Source: Arctopsyche grandis (taxonomy: Eukaryota > Arthropoda > Insecta > Trichoptera > Hydropsychidae). From it: a stretch of DNA of 64,000 nucleotides. Of the stretch, positions 34,175-46,446 are shown piece by piece (position 1 is the first letter of the stretch; every line of letters starts with the position of its first letter). Under the pieces are notes generated by a model that had not been told where the DNA came from, ran no database searches, and saw only the letters and a list, made by a program, of their open reading frames with translations. The stretch lies in contig NC_135355.1 of assembly GCF_051622035.1 (NCBI RefSeq), forward strand, positions 26,955,486 through 27,019,485, read 5' to 3'. The position numbers were made by a program, and so were the translations under genes.

Positions 34175-36855
34175 TAAAAATTGTTTGAAAATTCTTTTAA
34201 TTGGTCCTGGAATTGTGTCTCATGACTGTGTTCATCAAAGTGATTTTAGACAAGAGATTGATGATTATATGTCAATACATACATATATGGCTTTAACCCT
34301 CATTTAGTTGCAATATTTGTTGAAAAAATATATACAAGAATAAGATAATTCTCATTTTTATGTACATAAAATAAAATGAGATGCAAATAGGTTGAAAAAT
34401 AAGAGAGGTTTTTAAAAATTGGTCAAAAAGAAATTACAGCGCTAGTTTAAAAATTAGAGAAAAAGGCGCGCTGCTTTGCGGCGCGTCGCTACGCTACTGA
34501 TGTAAATACATATGTATGAAATAAATAAATAATAAATATCCAGAAATTTTACCATATTTTAAAATTGAATTTAAAATTATGACATATTATGGAACATGAA
34601 AATTGAGAGTGGTTGTGCAATCGGGTATTTGCAGACGTCTCCCTTTCTCTGGAGCCTCCTGTATTGGACTTTAACGTCTACATTTTCAGGGTGACTTGCC
34701 ACTTAGAATTTAATCTCACCCCTCCCCCGCGCCATAAATAAAGCTCTAATGATTTCGCAGTTAAGAAAGAAATGTATAAATAAAGAGATTTTTATTTTAC
34801 TTTTTGGTATTAAAGTCCCATTACACTGTTTCCTTAATGTCCACCCTGCCCCTCCCATCACCCTCTTCCGACTAAGTAAAAGCTATAATTTACGGCCTTC
34901 ATTCTGAGGAAGTCCCCTTTTTCCTATCTTGTTATTTGTCCTTAGTTTGCAGAGTGGCACAACGATGATAGATTATTGCAAAACTTATACGAACCAACCA
35001 AAAAACACTGGAGATTACAATTAAACGTCGGCCGTTTTTATTACTATTATTATTTCATGGCGAAAATGGGTCAATCTTGAACCACTAGATCCTGCATCGT
35101 TCGTGTGGTTAGTCGTTTAGGTTATAAATCTACGTAAAGTAAACAATGCACCGTTGGTCTCGTACAAGAGAGAGGAAGAAGTTGGCCGAAATGTAATTAA
35201 TTTTCCTGGTGGACAGGGTCATGAGGTATTACTTTCGAGTTACTCTCTAAATTTATCAAGAAAATAAAACAAAATTCTACTCTTGTTACCAGATCTCTAC
35301 AGATACTATGCATGATAAAAAAAACATTACGAGAAAAGCGTTGATTGTTTTCATTAATCATTAAAAAATACAAAAGTCAGGTAGAAACTCGCTTCAGATA
35401 AAATAGTGACCTCGACCCACTGTCTCAATCCTGACAGCGTGGAATCTCTGCATGAAAAAAGTTTTATTCTCGAAAAACATGCCGTAAATTATGCAGACGA
35501 CGCGAATATCCCACTTTGGCAGTAGTTGTTGCTGGAGTGGCTGGTTCGCGAACGAGCCACGTAAGCATAGCCCAGAACCGGTGACCTTTCAAGTTGAGCT
35601 CTTCTGCAAAAAAAATCTTCAGCTGCCGGATTTGGGTCAATACAACCAAATCAAAATTCATCAATTAAATTCAAAATCTTCATTATCATTCGCTAATTTA
35701 ATATCCACTTCTCATTTGGTTTCGTCAACTGCAAATCCTTCAGATATGCTTTGGAATATTTGCAACGTACATAATTTAATATTTGTGTGGGGGAGAGAAG
35801 GAGGATGTTCTCGTCGAGTGGATACACATATCCTAGGAATACTGAGAGGAATGCTAGATAGTGAGGAGAAGAGAGGAGGGTACAGATACGGAATATGGCG
35901 TAATTTGTTACATGTCGCAGAACCGAAATGGGGGATATTTCTTTTACGGCATAACACGGAGAGGAGAGGGGGGAGGGTAGCAACGGTAGGGGTGGAAACC
36001 CGCGGTCCATATTCGGCGCGGGATCTCACAACAGAAGAAACGCTTTCTCTGCCCCTGACATACAACACATTGTTATTTCCAACGATCGGAAGTGCTCGCA
36101 GGAAATTGTTTCCCCAAGTCCTTGTCGAAGGTTTCGCACCCTCTCCCCCTACCCCCACTTGCGCCTCATCCCTGTTTTTCGAAGAGTAATACGCACTTCT
36201 GAAAATATCAAAAGGAAATTCACACTTGACACGATTTGTGTTTCAGTTCTGGAAGTGCAATTGTTGTTTATACGACTATGTAAATATGAACATACATATA
36301 TACATACAAACATACGTAAGGTTTTATAGATAGGACAAATATTTCTAACTTACTTTTATATTAAAAAGCGCAATAAAAACTCTTTTTTTTCCAATTTTAC
36401 CTCTTCAGCTCTAGTTTCCGTACATTATTTTAAGACATAAGAAGTGTAAGTACAATAAATAATGTGCACAATATTTTATAAGTCACTGACCGAATTTCCC
36501 GGTGTCACTTTATATTAAAATTATAAAAAAAGATCGAAATTTTGTAAAAAATTTTAGATGAGCATTTAACCTGGAATTTTGACATATTTCAAAAATACTC
36601 TTAAGGTCTAAGGTACATAAGTTAGAGTACCTACCATGAGATATTATACCAAATTAGATGATCCTACATAAATTGAAATCTGTAGTTTTTTTATGTAATA
36701 AACAAACTATTTTTTTTTTGTACGTATTTCCTACTATACATATGTACATATAAATTACGAGGGTTAAAAATTTACGTAGATAAGATCAAACTAATTTTTA
36801 ATAGTTATTGCATGCCTAATAGCATTTCATTGGATGATAGGTGGTTAGGTTAGTT
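34175..36855. other. Noncoding DNA; one long but unsupported open frame at 35491-36189
   Basis: The plus-strand frame 35491-36189 is open for 232 codons, overlapped by antisense frames of 105 and 148 codons. That is typical of a locally GC-richer, stop-poor tract rather than a gene. Its translation has no recognisable domain, repeats or conserved composition. The rest is AT-rich unique sequence. Confidence 0.35.
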
Positions 36856-36859
36856 TAGG

Positions 36860-37365
36860 TAAGGTTAGGAAACGTTTGAGTAAATGAACGCCGTTTTTAA
36901 ATCCAAAATGCCATTTTACCCGAAGAAAACAATCTTCGATCAATGTATTTTGCCAGTGATGGCGTATGAATGTGAAACTTCAACATTTAAATCCAAAATG
37001 CTAGACAAAATCCAATGCCCTCAAAGAAGTATGGAACGCTGGATGATCGGTATAAAAAGGAGAGAGAGAAACAGAATACGTAGATGAGAAGTATGACAAG
37101 GGTAGTTGATATAGTGGAGAAAGTGAAGAGATTGAAATGGCAATGGGTAGATCACGTGAAGAATGGTGGACAAAAGATGAGATGGAATGGTACCCGGGAA
37201 AATGCTAAAAGAGTGAAAGACAGGCCATGGGTGAGATGGTTAGATTAAATTAGAAAAATGTGTGGGATGAGATGGGTGAGAGTTGTCCAAAACAGAGACG
37301 AGTGGAAGCGTGTTAGAGAGGCCTTCATCCAGCAGTGGATGGTGAATTGCACATATAAAAATTAT
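36860..37365 (+). pseudogene. RTE-type non-LTR retrotransposon relic (ORF2 C-terminus)
   Basis: Reads FDQCILPVMAYECETSTFKS, then MLDKIQCPQRSMERWMIGI and RRERNRIR. After a frameshift it reads VKRLKWQWVDHV, later PWVRWLD, MRWVRVVQNRDEWKRVREAF and QQWMV. This is the classic C-terminal region of RTE-clade LINEs (CVLPVMTYGAETW...QRAMERxMLGV...RLKWxWAGHV...WxxLxEAYVQQW). It is disrupted by at least one frameshift and stops. The RT core is absent. Confidence 0.75.
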
Positions 37366-37369
37366 AAAT

Positions 37370-38720
37370 ATTGAAGTATTGTATATGTATAATAAATATA
37401 CTTTTGTCACTGATTTCAAAGAAGCGTATAAGTAGAAATGAGTAGCATTCATTTGCCAAATTAGAAGCCAAAGCAATGAACGTACCGTACCGCTGCGGAA
37501 TCGTCTCGTCAAATTCAATAAGGGAATTTGGCTTAAAATCATCGGCCTTGGGTTGAAAGTTAGCTAAATTGGCAGAACTTTTACGCACCCTGTATACGTA
37601 TTTCAACTTGCAAGTTACAATTAATTTTCGTTTCATTTTATAACTGAAAGCACACCGCTCCCGAAGAGAATTACACTCGGTGCCAGACCGCCTTCAAGAG
37701 AAAATTATATTATTTCATTTCCAGGCGAATTTTTTGCTTTTCTTTATTTTTCGCCTTTGCGAAGAAAATCCTGCAGACTTAAGCTTTTACACGATCGAAG
37801 CTTCTCTCTGTTCGGTCTCTAGAAGCGAAACTCCTCCCTTCCGGCTCCGATTCAAATATTAATTAGGTTATTTCCCTTTTTCGACAAGCCCCCTCTGTCC
37901 CCTCTCAACTTCAGCTTAAATTATTGAATAACCTCAAGAAAGCATTACGATATCACTTACTTTTATGCGAAACTCGAAAAATGTCCGCAAACGAGTACTT
38001 TTTTACCTTTTTATGAAGGAGACGACCAGTTTTCAAATATGCGGCGTCATAAATACCGGAGCGCACTCTGCACCTCTCTCCCGCTAGAGATTTTCACATA
38101 TTTGATCTAATAAAACTGGTATATGATCGAAAATTGCCTTTCGCCTTAAAATATATTCATCCGAGTAATGAAATTCTCCACATAAAAATATTTCTTATCG
38201 ACGCGGAAGAGGAAAAACAGCAAATGCGTTTTTTCAATCCAGTAAAGGAGGTGGGAGGGGGGGGGTGGAGGATAAAAAAATGGGTGGGGTTGCGTTTTCG
38301 ACCCGACGCGTTCACAAATGGACCCTAAAATGTTTCAGCTCCAGACGTTAACGCCGAAAGCGAATAAAATTGCAAAACTCGCTCATTCGAAACAGCCGAG
38401 CCGTAAAAAAAATCGACGTTCAAATATGAACGACCCGCGAAACGGTTAAAACTCTCTTCGAGTTATAATTTTAGGTCGCAAATTCCCTCCTATTGCGAAA
38501 TAATAACGCTTTTATGGTTTGTTTACCGCCCTATCATAAAAATTATACGATAAGAATTCTTCGATCCACAGTGTAGATCTCATTTAACATTCTGTTGTAC
38601 AGATAAATATATTTGACCGGAGCGAAAAATACAGAATTTCCACCATGTACCAATGGAAAACCATTCTTTACATAATCTATTAATGAGTATATGAGAACGT
38701 GTAAAAGCTTGTACTATTAA
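37370..38720. other. Noncoding DNA, no gene recognised
   Basis: Unique sequence of mixed composition. No splice-bounded coding exon or element termini were recognised. Confidence 0.4.
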
Positions 38721-38724
38721 GTTT

Positions 38725-39112
38725 AAGTCTACCTCACGGGCCGGAATGTGAAATTACCGAAAACGCAAATATCGGAAGGCAAAGATCGAAAATCAAAAGA
38801 TTTTAAGTCGAAAGATCAAAAAAAAGGGTGCATGGTAAACGGTACATACTCACTTAATTTCCGCGAGCAGGATACAACAGGAGCAAGAGGAACAGGCTTT
38901 TCCTCCCGTATTAATGTGCGCGCGCAGAATACGGGAGGAAATGCCGGTTCCTCTTGTTCCTGTTGTATCCTGCTCGCGCAAATTAAGTGAGTATGTACCG
39001 TTTACCATGCACCCTTTTTTATCTTTCGACTTAAGATCTTTCGATTTTCGATCTTTGCCTTCCGATATTTGCGTTTTCGGGCGTTTCACATTCGGGCCCG
39101 TGAGATAGACCC
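38725..39112. mobile_element. MULE-like palindromic MITE, copy 2 (388 bp, nearly full palindrome)
   Basis: The arms run from GTCTACCTCACGGGCCGGAA to a centre near 38920 (GTGCGCGCGC) and back to GGGCCCGTGAGATAGAC. They include GGGTGCATGGTAAACGGTAC and GAGCAGGATACAACAGGA. No TSD was found for this copy. The arms differ at several positions, so it is older than copies 1 and 3, or has recombined. Confidence 0.8.
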
Positions 39113-39133
39113 ATGCGTGACGCGTGTCATAAT

Positions 39134-39266
39134 TAGAGGTAGGACCGGAAGCGTGTCGTTTATTGTTCAATTGTTGTAAATGCTTTGTAAAAAAGGTTCG
39201 GCAAACCTTTAACAATGCATTTACAACATTTGAACAATAAACGGCCCCCTCAGGGTCCGGGCTTTA
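39134..39266. mobile_element. 133-bp hAT-like MITE with perfect 8-bp TSD
   Basis: Starts TAGAGGTAGGACCGGAAGCG and ends GGGTCCGGGCTTTA. It is flanked by GTCATAAT on both sides (39126-39133, 39267-39274), which fits the hAT nTnnnnAn preference. TTGTAAATGC/GCATTTACAA arms are internal. This is the best reference copy of the family. Confidence 0.9.
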
Positions 39267-39559
39267 GTCATAATAGAAGAGAGTTAATGGACGTTTCAGA
39301 TTTCTCGATATAATGGATTAAGTGGTAGCCTTGGTGACATCTGTTTGCATTTTTCTTAAGAATCCTGAAAAACTTAAATTATCACTTTTTTTATTTTTGT
39401 AACAAAGTACGTCCATAGATGGTACTTGTAAAATCATTTTTAAACGTTAAATATTGTACATTTCAGAAGAAAAAAATCGACGCGACTCATCAATGAGACG
39501 CCGGCGTGCAAAGTGAGACATTGAGCGACTCACGGATGAGTAGGGCTGCCGCCTCAGAC

Positions 39560-40434
39560 TAGGGATTGCCATACCGGTATACAAGTTTACCGGTAAATCG
39601 TCAAAATTTCGCCATTGGTAAATACTGGTCATTTTTAAAATTTACTGGTAATTACCAGAAACTATTTTATCGCGAAATAAGAACATATACAGGCATATAA
39701 TTGCATAATATTACATTTAAAATCGATGCAAACGTCGAATTGTGGATTATGTTGTCTAGAATTTGCTTATTTTCGGTATGAAATGTGTTTATTTAAAATT
39801 GATAGATTCAACGGCAACACAGACCAACCAAATCGTAATAAATGTGATCAGACGGCCGTTTCAATTATGTTCGAAACTTTCAAATGGTCCAAACTTCAAA
39901 TACATAAATATGATTGGTTAAAAAAAATAAAAATAATATTTATTTATTATTACGAATTAACTTTAATGCATTATTCACCTGAGATTTATTTTTAATAGTA
40001 GTGTAACGTAGAGATTAGGAAGGTGGCGCTCGTGGACCGATGGCTTACGAGCGCTAATCACCTGATCTCTCGTTCGCGCCAAAATGTCCTCGCCGAATGA
40101 TTGAGCCGTATGCAACGGCCAATGGGATCGCCCCACTCATCGACCAATAGTTTACATGTGTAAGGGGCGCTCTCAGCTTGGAGACCATTCCGACCTGGAG
40201 CGCCGACGAGAGCACAAGAATAAACACCTTCTACAACCCTCCTGCGTCTTTCTCTCCGATTCTGGAAGCCCCCTCTTCACATCCACACAACAGTAGTAAA
40301 AAGTAACCACAAACAGTTATCTAATCCACAAAAAAAACTTTTTTCATCTACCGGTAAATACCGGTATACCGGTAGTAGGATAAAATATTTACCGCTTACC
40401 AGTTTATGAAATTTGACGGTAATTGCAATCTCTA
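39560..40434. mobile_element. hAT-like element with TACCGG subterminal repeats, interrupted by a solo LTR
   Basis: The left end is TAGGGATTGCCATACCGGTA and the right end inverted reads TAGAGATTGCAATTACCG. TSDs are CCTCAGAC (39552-39559) and CCTCATAC (40435-40442), one mismatch. Repeated (T)ACCGGTA motifs line both ends. It lacks a transposase frame. The solo LTR at 40002-40292 inserted into it. Confidence 0.75.
40002..40292 (+). mobile_element. Solo LTR (291 bp) with 4-bp TSD
   Basis: Starts TGTAACGTAGAGATTAGG and ends CACACAACA, so it has TG...CA termini. It is flanked by GTAG on both sides (39998-40001, 40293-40296). An AATAAA lies at about 40221, downstream of a GGAGCGCCGACGAGAGCACA block. 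It aligns with the minus-strand copy at 46683-47359 but lacks that copy's TATA-containing middle. A 4-bp TSD fits Ty3/gypsy-type elements. Confidence 0.85.
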
Positions 40435-40442
40435 CCTCATAC

Positions 40443-41830
40443 CCAGGTCTCACCAGGAGACTATAACAAAAAAAATTTTAATTATATTTTATTGATATAA
40501 ATTATTATTAATAAAAAAAATCACTTTTTGAAATTATATAAAATAATTACGTTCGGTGAAAACTTTAGGCAAATCGAGTGATTTTCAGCATCTAAAAAAT
40601 CTACATAATTAACGGATTTTGCAGCATTTTTTATTTCTTTTTTAAGATCAGTTACTGAAAAATATTTAAATAGACTATTTTCAAAATTATAAAATTTAAC
40701 CAAGTAATCAATATGTATGTATACCAAAATTTAATCAATTTGTAATTTATGTATACCTTCTTTACCAAATTTTTGTACACGAGATATCGCCAAACATTTC
40801 GTACAAGAGATATGCGCCACATACCTCATTACTTCTAGTACTTAATCCGCTTTGCATACAAATACAAGTTATGAATTTCTAATAGGTATACAATTTCATT
40901 TATTTTTATGATTTTGTGGGAGATTCACTACACACCCGGAGAAATATCACTCAAACCCAGAGCTCGGATACGACTAGCTAAAACCTGGAGACTCCAGGTC
41001 AAAACTGTAAAGGTGGCAAACCTACAGGTGAGTCGTTGGCGTCTAGAGTTAAGAATACTCACCGTCACAATAAGTGCATGGCAGTTTTAAGAATAACAGA
41101 TCAGAGGTAAGTTTTCACAGGTTTATTATTTAAAAATGGATGTGACCAGATATGTACATATACATATGTAGCTTAATCTACATATGTAAATATATATATT
41201 TAAAGAACATAAGAAGCATCAAAAACAGAATTCGATAATGATGCACAAGTACTATGATTATGTACATACATAGTATTACATATGAGAAAGTTCACTATAC
41301 ACGTTTGAATGCTAACGTAAAGCTCAAATTTTTTAGTTGTTCAATAAGACAAAAAGCTAGAAAATCAGAAAATCAGTCAAAATCAGAATAAACAAACCTC
41401 AATCAAATGTCAGTAATTCGATAATGTTATTTGTTTGCTGAAGTATCAAACTCGCCAAATCGTAGCCCTATATTTCTTGAAATATACGTACATACTAAAT
41501 CTTCAAATTAAGGACAAACTCTTTCCCTTCAGTTCCTTAAGTATGCACTCATAGATATGTATTAGTTTGCAATGTGGAGACCCTATGACATGGTAGAACC
41601 TGTATTGGTAGATACTGGTTTTGGGTATGTCGGTGGATACCACTTTACTTCCTTCCCGTCCGTCATATTAAAAAGTCGTGTTTAGAACAATGTCGTCGTT
41701 TTACTACAACTGCCCCCCATAAGTGTATATAACTAATTTGAATAAAAAAAAAGTTTTCAAAAGTAACGATTTATGAACGTAAAATTTGTATGACATTCAT
41801 AAAAAACAAATAATTGTTAAATTATAGTAT
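40443..41830. other. AT-rich noncoding DNA downstream of mRpS30
   Basis: No coding or mobile-element signal apart from microsatellites near 41155. Confidence 0.45.
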
Positions 41831-41834
41831 TCGA

Positions 41835-41840
41835 TTTATT
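41835..41840 (-). terminator. mRpS30 polyadenylation signal (AATAAA on minus strand)
   Basis: TTTATT on the plus strand, about 90 nt beyond the mRpS30 stop codon, is the canonical AATAAA in the gene's orientation. Confidence 0.6.
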
Positions 41841-41926
41841 GTATCTACATAGATCAAAAAAAAACTAAATTACATAATATTATTTACTAACAAACATTAT
41901 ATCAAAAGCCAGCCATTATACAAAAA

Positions 41927-44593
41927 TTATTCTGGATAGAAACTTCTTTGCCAAGCTCTCTTATAGTTTCTTCCCGTACGCAAAACTTTGGGAATATATT
42001 TAGGTATGTGGTCGTTTAATTTTCTGGCGAAAGCATTTTGCTTTAATTCAAACGGTCTCCTTTTAGCATCCATAAATCTGACTTCGTGATTTATCTTGTA
42101 TAAATACTCCCAATCATATATTTCAGGAATTAATTTGTGTCTAGGTCTATTAGAGACCAAAAGTTTAAAACGATTTTCAAGCCATTCGCGTTTTTCCGGC
42201 CCTCGAATTTCTGCAACCATTTTGGCCTTTTCGCCTAAATAAGGCTTCATAACTGTATCGACTCTTGGTTTAGGTGCATTTAAATAAAATTGTAATAGTG
42301 TTTTCAAGACGTCTTCATTGAAATTGATGACTTTTCCATCGTTATCAATGCTATCGTACAGTTTCATTGAATTTGTTCCAAAACAAATATTCCTGGACGA
42401 TTTATCGAATATGTGATCTCCATAGAATAAAACTGTATTCATTTGGTAAGCGTAAAAAGACCAGTGCTGTCCGTTTGATATGACAGTTTGTGTAGTCAAA
42501 GGATATGTGATGTCATTAAACGTCGAAAACCCTAGGTATGCTGCTTGAGCCATTAACCAACCAAAACTAGATACTATGCCATTAGCATGCAATTTATCTT
42601 GGTTCTCTTCTGCACTGTAAGATTTGAGTGGATCGGCAAGATATTCACGACTATAAAATGCTATTGTTCCAAATTCATCTATATCACCAGGCCAAAAACC
42701 TAAAAAAAACATATGTAAGTTAAAAACACAACCTTTTAGAAGTATGAAATTTAAAAAAAAAACATTACCTGGAATGTAAGTTCCGTGTCGATGTTCGTCA
42801 GTAAAACCTTGAATTTCAGGAGCATATGTATAATGTGTTGGGATGCTATATTCAATATTGGCCAAATCACTATCACTCAACAATGGCTCAAGAGGTACAT
42901 CATTACGCAAGGTTAATATTGGTGTACCTGAAAATACGTATTTTAAATGTCAATAACAGTACACAACAAAAAATCACGTTTTTTCTTACCGGAGCGGAGA
43001 CTAACCAATCTGTAATAAGTTTATGAGATATGAGCGTTCAAAGAGAAGCGCATTTTTTTACAGATTTTTGGCTTTTGCAGTCTTTAAATCAAAATCTAGT
43101 ATTGCTCTGCCAAAAGTGAGTAAGTATTGGAATCAAAAGTCAGATGATTTTTCTATTGATTTAAAATACGTATCTATCCAGCGAATTTTAATACTCAAAA
43201 ATATATATTTTTACACATTTTTTTTCGTGAGCTACCAATGTATTAGACCAATTCTATATTTCACTACGTTTGCAAGGGTTGGTTTTCAATCTCAACATTT
43301 TTTTTTATTTTATCTGAACGTACTGATTCGAGCGATAATTAAAATTCGCTAGATATTTAATTATAAGTATTTTAAAGTAGTAGATTTTGAGTTAAAGACT
43401 GCAAAAGCAAAAATCTGTAAAAATTGTGCATTTTTTTAAACGATTATATCTCATAAACGAGAAGAAGCCAACAAAAATCCTTGTCATATTCGAATTTAGT
43501 AGGTCAAACTTAGTATAGATTGATTATTCTCCTTTTGTTCCTCAAAAGAAAATTATATATCACGGTAATAATACGGTCAATACCCAAAAATTGAAAAGGT
43601 CTATCGACAGGTGCGTCTTCAATGTCTTTATAAAATGGGGTTTTTTTTTTCTGAGTGATTAACCTCTTTGGTGGATCTAAACCTCCAACAAACCAAAATG
43701 CTTCAAGTCGTGGATCAACGTCAACCTATTTACAATAATACTTTTAGTAAAAAAGCAATAACATACATCAAAATATTTAAAAATAAAAAAAAATTTACTA
43801 CCTGTGATTCCATGAGATGCGGAATATTACTTGATAAATAGTTTATAAAGATCCGATTCATCTGTCGTAATACGCATTTCGAGATGAGTGCGTCATATTG
43901 CTTTTCTTTCGATACATTTTCATCATAAACAATATCCCTGCTGAAAATTTCACAATTTTTCATTTATTGTGATGATATTGCATAATTTTTAAGCAAACAG
44001 CTCAAATGTAAATTACCTAATTCCTTGGTATTCCGCAACTAACATTTCTTCTATTTGTGGACGCAAACGTTGGGCATGATATTCAGCGGCAGGGGCGAGA
44101 GGCAAGTAGAAACTGGGTAGAGTATCGTTCACGATCAATTGAGTTTTAGTAAAGTACTGTATCGGAGTCAGGGCGTGAACGGGCAGCAATCCATCTTTAA
44201 ATAAGAACGATCTCCAACCATAATATCTGCGAAATAAAAAGCAATTAGTATTTGTCATACGACCGACAGTGAAATGATTGTGAACTTTGAGTACTTGGGC
44301 ATGTTGATTTTGATGATTTTCTCTTCAATGGTAGGTACAGCTTTAACAGCCTCATCTCTCGCAATCCGAAGTCTTCTGAACTTTGCTTCTGGCGACAGAT
44401 CCTCAATGGGCGGATATTTCGCCTGCGATTGAACGGATGCCGGTGTCGATGGTGTCGATGTTGGCGGTGGCGGTGGCACAAATGGGGGCGCGACATCTAG
44501 TTGGGTGAGGGGCGCAGCACCCCCCGAGCTACGCGCCCCCCTCACTAATCGCTTGCCAACCTCAGCTCTCCCTCGAACCAACGCAAACGACAT
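41927..44593 (-). CDS. mRpS30: Mitochondrial ribosomal protein S30 (mL65), six exons
   Basis: A structural protein of the mitochondrial ribosome (MRPS30/PDCD9, now placed in the large subunit as mL65). Spliced CDS on the minus strand: 44295-44593, 44017-44226, 43802-43940, 43584-43725, 42769-42927 and 41927-42699, all with GT-AG junctions in frame, giving 573 residues. The start is the ATG at 44593 (GTG-ATG-TCG); an in-frame GTG just upstream is ignored. The Arg-rich N-terminus (MSFALVRGRAEVGKRLVRGA) looks like a mitochondrial targeting peptide and is followed by a Pro-rich linker. Family landmarks include PKYYGWRS, HANGIVSSFGWLMAQAAYLG and NICFGTNSMKLYDS. Exon 3 has a CAGCAG tandem acceptor, so one Ser may be optional. 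Intron 4 carries a repeat element (42960-43541). Confidence 0.94.
42960..43541. mobile_element. Inverted-repeat element Y in mRpS30 intron 4
   Basis: The left arm is CACAACAAAAAATCACG, GGAGACTAACCAATCTG, GATATGAGCGTTCAAA and TTTTTGGCTTTTGCAGTCTT. The right arm mirrors these (AAAGACTGCAAAAGCAAAAA, ATCTCATAAACGAG, GATTATTCTCC, TTTTGTTCC). It is the same family as 50323-51028, where the ends are better preserved. Confidence 0.7.
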
Positions 44594-44596
44594 CAC

Positions 44597-45160
44597 AGAA
44601 AATCAGTGCGACTACAGAGGTTATGTTCACCGACCCCAGTCGCAGCTCGGTGACACTCAGTGCAGCCATTCTTTAAATTTGCACATTTCTCGAAATTGCT
44701 TACAGCACACAATTTTGTCTTTGTCTCTTGTGTTGCTTTCTGTCTCTTATATTGTTTTCGGTACTGCCCCATTATCTGGAATTGTTCAAAAAATTAATTC
44801 ATTTATTTAGAAAATTTTCATACATTCAATAATTATAATTGGAATTCTACACGCAAAGGATTAATCTTCGAAAGCTTGTCCACTAATCAATATCAACCGA
44901 AAGCTTTTTCAATAATGGATTGTTATATATGTACATAAAATAAAATATGGGCAAAAAACCCCTGTTTATTCCGGGGAATAAACCGGGTTTTTCCCCGGAA
45001 ATCTTGAAATAGAAAATTTTGAAAATCTTGAAAATTGAAAAAAAATGTATATCAATCAGTTTGTCAAATCGACCCCTTTTTAGATACTCTCGTTGAAAAT
45101 GCCATTGACACATGCAATACAAGAATGAATCTAAACATTTTCATGTAGTGGAGTAGGTAC
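44597..45160. other. mRpS30 upstream region
   Basis: Should contain the mRpS30 promoter and 5' UTR. I recognise no TATA box. A GGGG(A)AATAAACCGGGTT/CCCCGG patch at 44955-45000 resembles hAT subterminal repeats and may be an element remnant. Confidence 0.35.
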
Positions 45161-45163
45161 TGT

Positions 45164-45440
45164 GGTTCGGTGATTACTAGTCAAATGTGAACCGATCACA
45201 GGACAACCGGTCGCTCTAGATCTGTCACACGTGATCACCCGTCACACTAAAACTGGTCACGAGAAAAAAATAAAATCGGTCAACCAGTTTTCTCGTGACC
45301 GATTTTAGGGTGTGATCAGTTTTCTCGTGACCAGTTTTCTCATGACCAGTTTTAGTGTGACGGGTGATCACATGTGACCGATCTAGAGCGACCGGTTGTC
45401 CTGTGATTGTTTTACATATGACTAGTAATCCGTTTACCGA
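45164..45440. mobile_element. GGTTCGGTGATTA-family MITE, copy 2 (palindromic type)
   Basis: Starts GGTTCGGTGATTACTAGTCA and ends GACTAGTAATCCGTTTACCGA. The interior is a palindrome of GACCGGTT/GTCACGAG/ACACTAAAACTGGTCA motifs. It is flanked by the 7-bp direct repeat GTACTGT (45157-45163, 45441-45447). It shares almost the whole structure with 50062-50290. Confidence 0.8.
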
Positions 45441-45682
45441 GTACTGTAAATCTCCGGTTTGTGTTTGAATCGAATACTTCACGTAAATCACCTATTAGTT
45501 ATTATCGTTTGTATGAAATACGCGGCTTTCAAGTAGCAACTACGACGGTCTCGGAATTCGAAATCTCGGATATAAAAAAATTATTTTATCATCCAAGGTT
45601 AAAATTTTTTTTCAATATCATTTGGTTTCATTCATTCAAAAACATTATTCTATTATTCATTTATATTTTCATCCATTATAAA

Positions 45683-45980
45683 ATGGTTCAACCAAAACCA
45701 ACAGTTTGGAATGACTTTAAAAGAATTCACCAAGAATCCGGAAAACTACAAAGTTTGCAGCTGTGTATTATGATACGAAATATAACTTTCCAAATGCTAC
45801 AAAAATGACAAATCATATATCGATGTGCGCTAAATATCAAGAAAATGGAGAAAAAAATCACACAGTTGAGACATCACTATGCATACCAATATTATTAACT
45901 TGATGCAATAGACCAGCCCACTACTTCTGAATCTTCACGCATGGCATCTTCTGCATGTTCGGGTTTACCTAGCATAAGAC
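45683..45980 (+). pseudogene. hAT transposase relic: BED zinc finger and linker
   Basis: Reads MVQPKPTVWNDFKRI, then after a one-base frameshift FAAVYYDTKYNFPNATKMTNH followed by ISMCAKYQE, i.e. the W-x-x-F / C-x-x-C / H-x(n)-C layout of a BED finger with the CxxC cysteines degraded. Later it reads IDQPTTSESSRMASSACSGL, typical of the Ser/Thr-rich linker after hAT BED fingers. It is cut off at 45981 by a MITE. Confidence 0.65.
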
Positions 45981-46148
45981 GATTCGGTGATTATTGCCCA
46001 CAAAGCGCTCGCCCAAAAGTCACTAAAATCTCTATAACGGAACATCTGGAAGCCGAAAAGTTCATTATACTAACGAGAACTTGAGTGCCAAATATTTCGT
46101 ATTCGCGATTTTCATGGCAAAAATTGTCTTTTGGGTGATTGCAATGTG
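45981..46148. mobile_element. GGTTCGGTGATTA-family MITE, copy 3, 3' end missing
   Basis: Starts GATTCGGTGATTATTGCCCA and shares CACAAAGCGCTCGCC, CGCGATTTTCATGGCAAAA and TTGTCTTTTGGGTGAT with copies 1 and 5. The right terminus is replaced by a hAT MITE fragment. Confidence 0.65.
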
Positions 46149-46202
46149 CCTTTAACAATGCATATACAACAATATACAGCCCCCTCAGGGTCCGGGCTTT
46201 AC
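46149..46202. mobile_element. Right half of the 133-bp hAT MITE
   Basis: CCTTTAACAATGCAT...CAGCCCCCTCAGGGTCCGGG...CTTTA matches the 3' half of 39134-39266. The left half is absent. Confidence 0.6.
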
Positions 46203-46446
46203 TAATTACCTATAAGACGTAGGTGAATAGAATCATATTATGACAATATTACTGATTTTGAATATCAAACTGTCCTATATCTATTGTTGAAATATACATA
46301 AAATGTTCAATGTTAAAGAGGATTTTGTATCATATTAAATGTATTGTATGCATAAATTTTGAATAAATGTTATATTTGACATCCAAATAATTTTATAAAA
46401 ACTCTTTATGTTTAAATGAATGTGACATTTCTTTAATTATTACCTA

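Noticed and set aside
35491-36189. 232-codon plus-strand open frame
   Set aside because: Overlapped by two long antisense frames, no recognisable domain, atypical composition; consistent with a stop-poor GC-richer tract. Kept only as a low-confidence note.
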